A stretch of 5,228 nucleotides of DNA from contig JAEEVI010000118.1 in NCBI GenBank assembly GCA_016287035.1, positions 1 through 5,228 on the forward strand, written 5' to 3'. The position numbers and the translations under genes are program-made. The DNA comes from Bacillota bacterium (GTDB lineage: Bacteria > Bacillota > Clostridia > Peptostreptococcales > Anaerovoracaceae). Below are positions 1 through 5,228 of the stretch, piece by piece. The stretch's first letter is position 1. Each line of letters starts with the position of its first letter. A model generated the notes under the pieces. It saw only the letters and a list, made by a program, of their open reading frames with translations, ran no database searches and was not told where the DNA came from.

Positions 1-2042
1 CTCGCGCCGAGGGCACTGTCGTAGCCCTTGTCGACGAGGAAGTCCTCCGCCTTGCGGTCGAGCGAAAGCTGGATGTGCTGGCCCTTGAGCCGCTCCTGGA
101 GCTTGGCGATCTCGAGCTTGAGGATCGCCTTGACGTCGTCGCGTTCGAGCCGGCGGAAGACGACCGTCTCGTCGAAGCGGTTCAGGAGCTCGGGGCGGAA
201 CGCCCTTTTCGCCTCGTCCATCAGCTTGCGCTTGAGCGCGTCGTGGCTGTTGGCGGCGGTCTCGGAGGCGAAGCCGAGAGGCCGGCCGCCGCGCGCGAAG
301 TCGAACCCGAGGTTGGCGGTGCAGATGACGATGGTGTTGCGGAAGTCGACGATCCTGCCCTGGCCGTCGGTGAGCCGCCCTTCATCGAGGATCTGCAGGA
401 GCATGTTGCAGACGACGGAGTTCGACTTCTCGAACTCGTCGAAGAGCACCACCGAATACGGACGCCGCCGCACCTTCTCGGTGAGCTGGCCGCCCTCGTC
501 GTAGCCGACGTACCCGGGAGGCGCGCCGACGAGCCGCGAGGAGGAGTACTTCTCCTGGTATTCCGACATGTCGAGCGCGACGAGCGCCTTGTCGTCGCCG
601 TAGACGCGCTCGGCGAGCATCTTGGCGAGATGGGTCTTGCCCACGCCGGTGGGCCCGAGGAAGAGGAAGGAGCCGATCGGGCGCTTCGGGTCGGCGATGC
701 CCGCGCGGGAGCGCTGGATCGCTTCGGTGACCTTCTTCACCGCGTCGTCCTGGCCGATGACGCGCCTGTGCAGCTCGTCCTCCAGGTGCAGGATCTTCTC
801 GCGCTCGCCCTCCATGAGCTTGGCGACGGGGATGCCCGTCCAGCGCGCCACGATCTCGGCGATCTCCTCGTCGGTGACCGTATCGCGCACCATGCCCTCT
901 CCGCTGTGGCGCGCGTTCGCCGCCGCCTGGGCTTCCGCGAGCTTCTTCTCGAGCTGCGGCAGCTGCCCGTACTGGAGCCTGGCCGCTCTCTCGTAGTCGC
1001 CCGTTATCTGCGCGGATTCTATCTGGCCGTTCACCCTGTCGATCTCCGCCTTTATGCCCTTGAGGTCGTCGACCGCGTTCTTCTCCCTGTCCCACGCCTG
1101 CTTCTGGGCGTCGAACTTTCCGCGCAGCTCCGCGAGCTCCGCGGAGAGCTTCTCGCAGCGCTCTTTGGACAGCTGGTCCTTCTCCTTTTTGAGCGCCATC
1201 TCCTCGATCTCGAGCTGCATAATCTTGCGGCGCATCGCGTCGAGCTCCTCGGGCATCGAGTCGATCTCCATGCGCAGGCTGGCGCAGGCCTCGTCCACGA
1301 GGTCGATCGCCTTGTCCGGCAGGAACCTGTCGCTTATGTACCTGTTCGACAGCGTCGCCGCCGCGACGAGCGCGTTGTCGTGGATGCTGACGCCGTGATA
1401 GATCTCGTAGCGGTCCTTGAGGCCCCTGAGTATCGATATCGTGTCCTCGACCGTCGGCTCGTCGACCATGACCGGCTGGAAACGGCGCTCCAGCGCCGCG
1501 TCGGTCTCTATGTACTTGCGGTACTCGTCCAGCGTCGTCGCGCCGATGCAGTGCAGCTCGCCGCGCGCGAGCATCGGCTTGAGCAGGTTGCCCGCGTCCA
1601 TCGAGCCCTCGGCCTTGCCGGCGCCCACAACGGTGTGCAGCTCGTCGATGAACAGTATCGTGCGGCCTTCGCTCTCCTGGATCTTCTTGAGCACGGCCTT
1701 GAGCCTCTGCTCGAACTCGCCCCTGTACATAGCGCCCGCGATCAGCGCGCCCATGTCGAGCGAATAGACCGTCTTGTTCTTGAGCCCCTCCGGCACGTCG
1801 CCGCGAAGTATCCGCTGCGCCAGGCCCTCCGCGATCGCGGTCTTGCCGACGCCCGGCTCGCCGATCAGCACCGGGTTGTTCTTCGTCTTTCTCGACAGTA
1901 TGCGTATGACGTTTCGTATCTCGTCGTCCCTGCCGATGACCGGGTCCATCTTCTGGGCCCTGGCCCGCTCGACGAGATCCTGTCCGTATTTCTCGAGGAC
2001 CTTTTCGTCCTGTTCCGGATTCGGAACGTAATTCATTTCCAT
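1..2042 (-). CDS. clpB: ClpB-type AAA+ disaggregase lacking the N-terminal domain (3' end cut by window edge)
   Basis: Cytosolic ATP-driven Hsp100 chaperone that, in this family, threads aggregated proteins through a hexameric pore together with DnaK. The 680 readable residues show AAA+ domain 1 with Walker A GEPGVGKT (61-68), pore tyrosine in YRGEF (106), Walker B ILFIDE (129-134) and arginine pair ERRF (185-188). A long charged coiled-coil M-domain follows (about 257-378, including [18 protein letters not shown]), which identifies ClpB rather than ClpA or ClpC. AAA+ domain 2 has Walker A GPTGVGKT (463-470), pore loop GYVGYDEGG (510-518), Walker B VVLFDE (531-536), sensor-1 asparagine in TANLG and arginine finger in ELLNRF (619-623). 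The reading stops at KGYDSALGA, just inside the sensor-2 region, so about 40-50 C-terminal residues lie outside. The protein begins directly at domain 1; the roughly 145-residue N-domain of typical ClpB is absent. The start at 2042 has an AAGGGGG ribosome binding site 9 nt upstream and an in-frame TAA at 2051-2049; ATG at 2036 is an alternative. Regulated by CIRCE upstream. Confidence 0.96.
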   Translation of the reverse strand, partial: MEMNYVPNPEQDEKVLEKYGQDLVERARAQKMDPVIGRDDEIRNVIRILSRKTKNNPVLIGEPGVGKTAIAEGLAQRILRGDVPEGLKNKTVYSLDMGALIAGAMYRGEFEQRLKAVLKKIQESEGRTILFIDELHTVVGAGKAEGSMDAGNLLKPMLARGELHCIGATTLDEYRKYIETDAALERRFQPVMVDEPTVEDTISILRGLKDRYEIYHGVSIHDNALVAAATLSNRYISDRFLPDKAIDLVDEACASLRMEIDSMPEELDAMRRKIMQLEIEEMALKKEKDQLSKERCEKLSAELAELRGKFDAQKQAWDREKNAVDDLKGIKAEIDRVNGQIESAQITGDYERAARLQYGQLPQLEKKLAEAQAAANARHSGEGMVRDTVTDEEIAEIVARWTGIPVAKLMEGEREKILHLEDELHRRVIGQDDAVKKVTEAIQRSRAGIADPKRPIGSFLFLGPTGVGKTHLAKMLAERVYGDDKALVALDMSEYQEKYSSSRLVGAPPGYVGYDEGGQLTEKVRRRPYSVVLFDEFEKSNSVVCNMLLQILDEGRLTDGQGRIVDFRNTIVICTANLGFDFARGGRPLGFASETAANSHDALKRKLMDEAKRAFRPELLNRFDETVVFRRLERDDVKAILKLEIAKLQERLKGQHIQLSLDRKAEDFLVDKGYDSALGA

Positions 2043-2132
2043 ATATATTTACCCCCTTCGGTATAGTTTCGGTCCGCAGGCGGAGAGGACCGCGCCGCCC
2101 CTCGCAAGCGCGCGCTTCCGCCTTACAAGCAT

Positions 2133-2161
2133 GTTATAGCACACGTTTTAGCACTCGTCAA
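2133..2161 (-). promoter_or_regulatory. Sigma-A-type promoter of clpB
   Basis: On the minus strand TTGACG (2161-2156) and TATAAC (2138-2133) are separated by exactly 17 bp, close to the housekeeping consensus. The predicted transcription start is near 2126, giving a leader of about 84 nt before the clpB ATG. The -35 box lies inside the spacer and right arm of the CIRCE operator, so repressor binding would block polymerase directly. The leader contains an inverted repeat CGGTCC/GGACCG (2070-2075 and 2087-2092, 11-nt loop) of unknown importance. Confidence 0.85.
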
Positions 2162-2174
2162 GTGAGAGTGCTAA
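2148..2174. promoter_or_regulatory. CIRCE operator (HrcA binding site)
   Basis: A perfect inverted repeat TTAGCACTC-N9-GAGTGCTAA, identical to the CIRCE consensus in both arms and in spacer length. CIRCE is the binding site of the heat-shock repressor HrcA, which normally controls groESL and dnaK operons and, in some Gram-positive and mycoplasma lineages, clpB. It overlaps the -35 box of the clpB promoter and no other gene starts nearby, so clpB is its target. hrcA itself is not in this window. Confidence 0.96.
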
Positions 2175-2223
2175 CAAAATCACGCGGAAGGATCTTCTCT
2201 CCGCGCTCCGGCGCGCGGCAGAT

Positions 2224-2255
2224 AAAAACAGGGCCGCCAAAGCGGTCCTGTTTTT
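2224..2255 (-). terminator. Intrinsic terminator of the sigma/DUF4349 operon (bidirectional)
   Basis: A 14-bp inverted repeat with a CAAA loop: AAAAACAGGGCCGC (2224-2237) and GCGGTCCTGTTTTT (2242-2255), with only one G-U type mismatch. The GC-rich core is flanked by A and T runs on both sides, so it works as an intrinsic terminator in either direction. It lies about 150 bp after the stop codon of the DUF4349 gene and before the clpB promoter, separating the two transcription units. Confidence 0.9.
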
Positions 2256-2275
2256 CATGGCAGTTTATGTCGCCG

Positions 2276-2371
2276 CGCGAAGTCCGGGCATCGGATTGTG
2301 CGGGCGTCGCGAAGTCCGGGCATCGGATTGTGCGGGCGTCGCGGGGTCCGGGCATCGGATTGTGCGGGCGT
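2276..2371. repeat. Three tandem copies of a 32-bp repeat
   Basis: Copies run 2276-2307, 2308-2339 and 2340-2371. The first two are identical; the third differs at two adjacent bases (GG for AA at unit positions 5-6). There are no spacers, so this is not a CRISPR array. Each unit starts CGCGAAGTCCGGGCATCGG and contains a short inverted repeat TCCG/CGGA. The unit length is not a multiple of three, and the copies lie between the DUF4349 stop codon and the terminator, so they belong to the untranslated 3' region of that transcript. Function unknown. Confidence 0.95.
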
Positions 2372-2405
2372 CGGGCTGCGAGCGATTTCGGCCTGCCGGC
2401 CCTCG

Positions 2406-3602
2406 TCACTTGAGAGCCTTCCTGCGGCGCCTGATGATCCTCCTGACGATAAGTATCACGAGGATGATGATCACCGCCCAGATGATCAGCGTGAACAGGT
2501 TGTAGGTCGCCCACAGAGCGAACTCCTGCAGCGATCTCACGAAGTGCGCGGTGCCGTTCGAGAAGCTGCGCGAAAGGCGCGCTCCGAAGCTCTCGTCCTG
2601 CTCGATCGTCTGCTCGACGCGCTTCACCTGCTGGACGTCGACGCTGACCGTCGAGTAATCGACGAGGCTGTCGTAGCGCTTTAGCGTCGAGGTGTACATG
2701 TCGATCTGATATTCGGTATCGGACAGCGCGCTCTCGAGCTGGATGACGTCGCTCAGGTCGCCGGCCTGCTCGAGCAGCTCGTGCAGGCGCTTCTCCTTGG
2801 TGCGGAGCGTCTCGAGGCGCATCTCGGTCTCGAAGTACTGCTGGCCGATGTTCTCGACGTTCTGGTTTAGGCTCGTTATGTGCCATTTCTCGCCGGCCGT
2901 GTTGATGAAGGTCTCGTACTTGGCGGTCGGTATCCTGACGGTGTAATACGCGCTGCGGTAGATGCCGTCGGAATAGATGCCGCCGTTGTCGACGGAAGTG
3001 CTCTCGAAGTAGCCGCCGCATTCGTTGACGAGAGCCTCGAGGCTCGCCGTCGTCTCGTCGATATCGGTCGTCTGCACGGACATATACGCCGTGTATATGA
3101 GCTTGACGTTAGCGTTCTCAAGCGACGACGTGTCGATCGCTAGACCCGTGCCCGCCGTCTTGTTGTCGCTGACGTAGTAGCTGCCTCCGCCGTAGCCGGG
3201 CGCCATCGGTGCCTCCGCCGGCATCGCGGCTTCCGCGTCGGCCCATCCGTTGACGGCTCCCTTGCTTCCTCCGGCCGGCATCGGCGCCATGGGCTCTGCC
3301 GCCGCGGTCTGGAACGATTCGTTGCGCGCCGATCCGGAGCTTCCCATGTTGAACATTCCGGAAGCGAACATGCCGCCGACGGCCACGCAGACCACCAGAA
3401 CGGCCGCCAGACCTCCGACCCACTTTACCCAGCGTCTGGACTTCTTCTTTCCCTGAGCCTTCTGGGCTTTCGGAACGCTGACGTCTCTCCAGCCTTCGTC
3501 GCCGGACGCGGATATACCGCCCTCGGACGCCGCCCCCGCGGCCTCCTCGATGTACTTATCGTCGATGTTTGACATTGCCTTTAATACCTCTTCCTCGTAC
3601 AT
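2406..3602 (-). CDS. DUF4349 membrane protein, putative partner/anti-sigma regulator of the adjacent ECF sigma factor
   Basis: A 398-residue protein. Residues 1-57 are a cytosolic N-terminus with the motif SNIDDKYIEEAA (11-22), of the kind found at the start of Clostridia membrane proteins encoded beside ECF sigma genes, then a basic stretch (KKKSRRWVK). A first membrane segment spans about 58-82. A low-complexity Ala/Pro/Met/Gly linker follows (about 83-160), then a DUF4349-like extracytoplasmic domain (about 163-360) with the family pattern: beta strands, CGGYFES, a TVRIPTAKYETF segment, then a coiled coil (about 255-312) and STVSVDVQQV. A second membrane segment (about 363-388) ends in a basic tail RRIIRRRRKALK. 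By the positive-inside rule both ends are cytosolic. The start codon is 2 nt after the sigma stop, with only a weak ribosome site, so translational coupling is likely; ATG at 3575 (Met10) is a less likely alternative. The biochemical role of DUF4349 is not established; sigma control is inferred from the N-terminus and operon. Confidence 0.88.
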   Translation of the reverse strand: MYEEEVLKAMSNIDDKYIEEAAGAASEGGISASGDEGWRDVSVPKAQKAQGKKKSRRWVKWVGGLAAVLVVCVAVGGMFASGMFNMGSSGSARNESFQTAAAEPMAPMPAGGSKGAVNGWADAEAAMPAEAPMAPGYGGGSYYVSDNKTAGTGLAIDTSSLENANVKLIYTAYMSVQTTDIDETTASLEALVNECGGYFESTSVDNGGIYSDGIYRSAYYTVRIPTAKYETFINTAGEKWHITSLNQNVENIGQQYFETEMRLETLRTKEKRLHELLEQAGDLSDVIQLESALSDTEYQIDMYTSTLKRYDSLVDYSTVSVDVQQVKRVEQTIEQDESFGARLSRSFSNGTAHFVRSLQEFALWATYNLFTLIIWAVIIILVILIVRRIIRRRRKALK

Positions 3603-3604
3603 AC

Positions 3605-4156
3605 CTAAAACCCCTTTTTCGTCAGGGCTTCCCTGAGCCCCGCCCTTGCGCGGAAAAGATCCGACTTTACCTTGCTCTCGCTGAAGCCTTCAGCCTGAGC
3701 GACTTCCTTTATGCTCTCCAGATACCAGTAGCGGCGGACGAACTCCCTCCGCACGCCCGGATCCAGGCTTCCTATATATTCGTTTATCGCCTCGGCGAGC
3801 TCCTTCGCGTCGATCGCCTTCTGCGGATCGTCCGGGCCCGACAGCTCCCTCAGCTCCTCCAGCGCCAGCAGCACCTGACCGCCGCCGCGCTTCTGCGCCG
3901 TCTCGCGGTCGAACCTGTCGAGCGCGAGGTTTCTGGTTATGCGGCCGAGGAACGTCCGAAGGCACGACGGCCTCGCGGGCGGCATGGCGTTCCACGCGCG
4001 CAGCCAGCTGTCAGAGACGCACTCCTCCGTATCCTGTTCGTTTTCCAGTATCCGCCGCGCTATCGCGCCGCAGTACGCGCCGTACTTCGACGCCGTATGC
4101 GATATCGCCGATTCCTCGCGGTTCCAATATAGCTCTATTATCTGAGAATCTTCCAT
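3605..4156 (-). CDS. ECF-family RNA polymerase sigma factor
   Basis: A 183-residue sigma-70 family protein of group 4 (extracytoplasmic function), containing only regions 2 and 4. Region 2 covers about residues 8-85: the DTEECVSDSWLRAWNAMPP segment (42-60) is the core-binding and -10 recognition helix area, followed by RTFLGRITRNLALDRFDR (67-84). An acidic linker (about 95-118) joins region 4 (about 120-178), with RRYWYLESIKEVAQ and the helix-turn-helix segment GFSESKVKSDLFRARAGLRE (157-176), which reads the -35 box. The start at 4156 follows AAAGGAG (4169-4163) at a spacing of 6 nt. It is the first gene of a two-gene operon with the DUF4349 membrane protein and has its own upstream ECF-type promoter, suggesting autoregulation. 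The exact ECF subgroup and the signal cannot be read from the sequence. Confidence 0.95.
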   Translation of the reverse strand: MEDSQIIELYWNREESAISHTASKYGAYCGAIARRILENEQDTEECVSDSWLRAWNAMPPARPSCLRTFLGRITRNLALDRFDRETAQKRGGGQVLLALEELRELSGPDDPQKAIDAKELAEAINEYIGSLDPGVRREFVRRYWYLESIKEVAQAEGFSESKVKSDLFRARAGLREALTKKGF

Positions 4157-4193
4157 GAAAGTCTCCTTTGCGCCGGTCCTTTACATAAGTATA

Positions 4194-4219
4194 CACGGAA
4201 AACCCGCGCCGGCGTTGCA
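4194..4219 (-). promoter_or_regulatory. Candidate ECF-type, autoregulated promoter of the sigma operon
   Basis: On the minus strand TGCAAC (4219-4214) is followed by exactly 16 bp and CGTG (4197-4194). TGCAAC-N16-CGTC is the form recognised by several Bacillus ECF sigma factors. The predicted transcription start is near 4187, about 30 nt before the sigma ATG. The same arrangement occurs upstream of the lipoprotein gene. A TATACT hexamer (4194-4189) overlaps this -10 region and could serve a housekeeping promoter, but no good -35 lies 17 bp before it. Confidence 0.6.
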
Positions 4220-4284
4220 AAGTTGATAATTATTTCTGGCCGCGCCCGAGGGCCGCAAAGCTGATAATTATTTCTGACCGCGCG
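4217..4284. repeat. 38-bp-offset direct repeat across the lipoprotein stop codon
   Basis: Two 30-bp copies, 4217-4246 and 4255-4284, match at 27 of 30 positions and share the core TGATAATTATTTCTG, an AT-rich patch in otherwise GC-rich DNA. The right copy contains the last codons and TAA stop of the lipoprotein gene; the left copy repeats the same GQK-stop coding sequence in another frame downstream. The left copy ends within the -35 box of the sigma promoter. This looks like a local tandem duplication. No convincing terminator hairpin with a U-tract is seen here. Confidence 0.85.
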
Positions 4285-4954
4285 CCGGAGCCGCCGTAAC
4301 TATATAATACCCGCCGCTCCCGAACGAGCCGCCGCCCGACTGCGGCCAGCTCGCGGTTATGTCGTAGACCATGTCCGGCATGAGCGTGATCGTCCATTCT
4401 CCCGGCGCCTGCCCTTCGAGGAGTTCGGCCTCCGCCTCGTGACCGCCCTCGGGATCGTCGAACACCGCCGCGTCCCAGGCCATCGCCGTCACGCTGCCCG
4501 GCTGGCAGTCGCCGAAGACGAGCCGGTACGTCCGCGGTCCTGTCAGGATGACGGGTTCGCGGTCCTTTCTTACCATCGGATCCGTCGGCGCGAAGCCGCA
4601 GGCCACGACGCAGCGGCGCGAACCGTCCTCCGCGGGCGAATCCCACTCGAAGTTGCTCGGCGTTACCGTCAGTTCGCCGCCTCCCCCCGCCGGGACGGGC
4701 GATCCTCCAGCGGTCTTGACCGGCACGAGCGTCAGCCGCGGTATCTCGCCGGCCGTATTATTCTGCTGACCGCCCGCCGCGGCGCCCGGATCAGCTTCGC
4801 CGGCCGCGTTTTTCTCCGCGGCGCTTTCTACTGTATTTATTTTGTCCTGCGCTTCCGCCGCCGGCGCGTCCATCCGCTGAACGCGCTCCGCCGCGCAGCC
4901 CGAGAGCGCGAGCGCTGCGCACAGCGCCAGCGCAATGATCGTCCCCGATCTCAT
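4268..4954 (-). CDS. Secreted lipoprotein with C-terminal beta-sandwich-like domain, function unknown
   Basis: A 228-residue predicted lipoprotein. Residues 1-20 form a lipoprotein signal peptide: short basic start MRSG, hydrophobic core TIIALALCAALAL, and lipobox LSGC with Cys20 as the lipidated residue, so the mature protein is anchored outside the membrane. Residues 21-92 are a low-complexity Ala/Gly/Glu/Pro linker. Residues about 94-222 form a compact, strand-rich domain (LTVTPSNFEWD, TYRLVFGD, SVTAMAW, GEWTITLMPDMVYDITASW, GYYIVTA), resembling Ig-like domains seen in uncharacterised Bacillota lipoproteins. Cysteines at 115, 119 and 150 could form a disulfide. An in-frame ATG at 5014 would add 20 residues ahead of the signal peptide and has no good ribosome site, so the start at 4954 with GGGGAGG is preferred. 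Its candidate ECF promoter suggests membership of the neighbouring sigma factor's regulon. Substrate or partner unknown. Confidence 0.87.
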   Translation of the reverse strand: MRSGTIIALALCAALALSGCAAERVQRMDAPAAEAQDKINTVESAAEKNAAGEADPGAAAGGQQNNTAGEIPRLTLVPVKTAGGSPVPAGGGGELTVTPSNFEWDSPAEDGSRRCVVACGFAPTDPMVRKDREPVILTGPRTYRLVFGDCQPGSVTAMAWDAAVFDDPEGGHEAEAELLEGQAPGEWTITLMPDMVYDITASWPQSGGGSFGSGGYYIVTAAPARGQK

Positions 4955-4960
4955 TTCCTG

Positions 4961-4967
4961 CCTCCCC
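4961..4967 (-). promoter_or_regulatory. Ribosome binding site fixing the lipoprotein start
   Basis: GGGGAGG on the minus strand, 6 nt before the ATG at 4954. It decides the start in favour of the Met directly in front of the signal peptide over the in-frame ATG 60 bp upstream. Confidence 0.85.
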
Positions 4968-5057
4968 GTTTCCCTGTTCTTTCTGAGGCCCCGGTCCCGC
5001 AGTCCGTCGGTCATCCGCCGCGGCTCATCTCACCGCCGAAAGCCCTTTACTATTAAA

Positions 5058-5083
5058 GACGGTATCCGGCGCGAAACGTTGCA
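5058..5083 (-). promoter_or_regulatory. Candidate ECF-type promoter of the lipoprotein gene
   Basis: On the minus strand TGCAAC (5083-5078) is followed by exactly 16 bp and CGTC (5061-5058), then a T/A-rich stretch. This equals the -35 and -10 elements known for Bacillus ECF sigma factors such as SigV and SigM. The predicted start near 5050 gives a leader of about 95 nt. The match with the promoter in front of the ECF sigma gene, with the same -35 and spacing, supports recognition by that factor. Confidence 0.68.
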
Positions 5084-5144
5084 GGCTTCTACCGAGACAG
5101 CGCGCCGCGCGCCCGCCGATCCCATCCCGCGCGCCAGAGCTGCT

Positions 5145-5228
5145 TCACCCCGGAGACCGGCCGAGAAGCCTGTCCCTTATCAGCCCTCTTATCGACGCGG
5201 TGTCGAGGCTGCCGCCGTCATCGTCATA
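5145..5228 (-). CDS. C-terminal fragment of an unidentified gene (5' part beyond window)
   Basis: From the right edge one minus-strand frame is open for 27 codons and ends at TGA (5147-5145). The peptide starts with acidic YDDDGGSLDTAS and continues as a basic amphipathic stretch SIRGLIRDRLLGRSPG. Codon choice (ATA, AGG, AGA, GAC, CTC) is like that of the clear genes in this window, and the other two frames close early. The fragment is too short to name and an open frame of this length can occur by chance in GC-rich DNA. It ends about 60 bp before the lipoprotein promoter. Confidence 0.45.
   Translation of the reverse strand, partial: YDDDGGSLDTASIRGLIRDRLLGRSPG

Noticed and set aside
75..2066. 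Plus-strand open frame of 663 codons
   Set aside because: It lies wholly antisense to clpB, whose motifs are unmistakable. Its Leu/Arg/Val/Asp-rich sequence is the mirror of clpB codon bias and shows no recognisable domain or ribosome site.
2201..2218. Inverted repeat CCGCGC-N6-GCGCGG as a second terminator
   Set aside because: No T run follows on either strand, and short GC palindromes are frequent in this DNA. The nearby 14-bp stem with T runs explains termination.
2276..2371. CRISPR array or repeat-containing protein
   Set aside because: The units are directly contiguous without spacers, and 32 bp is not a multiple of three, so no frame encodes a regular protein repeat.
2158..3021. Minus-strand open frame of 287 codons overlapping the DUF4349 gene and the repeats
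   Set aside because: It is out of frame with the DUF4349 gene, Arg-rich, and runs through the terminator and CIRCE. It is an artefact of GC-rich sequence.
4230..4646. Minus-strand frame of 138 codons ending in the same GQK-stop as the lipoprotein
   Set aside because: It is out of frame within the lipoprotein gene; the identical ending only reflects the 38-bp duplication.
4955..5014. Upstream ATG start for the lipoprotein gene
   Set aside because: It would put 20 mostly charged residues before the signal peptide and lacks a clear ribosome site, while the ATG at 4954 has GGGGAGG at ideal spacing.
5084..5144. GC-rich self-complementary stretch as a terminator of the upstream gene fragment
   Set aside because: GCGCGC runs can pair, but there is no T run after them and no single clear stem-loop.

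Overview
This 5.2-kb window is GC-rich and fully co-directional: every supported gene lies on the minus strand, so transcription runs from high to low coordinates. The likely source is a high-GC member of the Bacillota (Clostridia-like). The evidence is a perfect CIRCE operator, an ECF sigma factor of the type common in Clostridia followed by a membrane protein with a DKYIEEA-type N-terminus, strong AGGAG ribosome binding sites, and heavy use of ATA and AGG codons despite high GC. The assignment below phylum level is inference.

In order of transcription the window holds: (1) a short open fragment at the right edge (5228-5145), probably the C-terminus of an unidentified gene; (2) a secreted lipoprotein gene (4954-4268) with a signal peptide, a lipobox and a C-terminal beta-sandwich-like domain; (3) an ECF sigma factor (4156-3605); (4) a two-pass membrane protein with a DUF4349 domain (3602-2406), starting 2 nt after the sigma stop; (5) a 3' region with three 32-bp tandem repeats followed by a strong intrinsic terminator; (6) a CIRCE-controlled promoter and clpB (2042 to the left edge), which lacks the usual N-terminal domain and is cut by the edge about 40-50 codons before its expected end.

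The main observation is that two intergenic regions, upstream of the lipoprotein gene and upstream of the sigma gene, carry the same ECF-type promoter signature: TGCAAC, exactly 16 bp, then CGTC (lipoprotein) or CGTG (sigma). These match the general form of Bacillus extracytoplasmic-function promoters such as those of SigV and SigM. The simplest model is a small envelope-stress module: the sigma factor transcribes its own operon and the lipoprotein gene, and the co-encoded membrane protein, with a cytosolic N-terminus and an extracytoplasmic DUF4349 domain, acts as regulator or sensor. That regulatory role is inferred, not shown. clpB is a separate transcription unit under HrcA/CIRCE heat-shock control, isolated from the sigma operon by the terminator.

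Other oddities are a 38-bp direct duplication spanning the stop codon of the lipoprotein gene and ending at the sigma promoter, and unusual residues after the second Walker B motif of ClpB. No RNA genes, insertion sequences or CRISPR arrays were seen.
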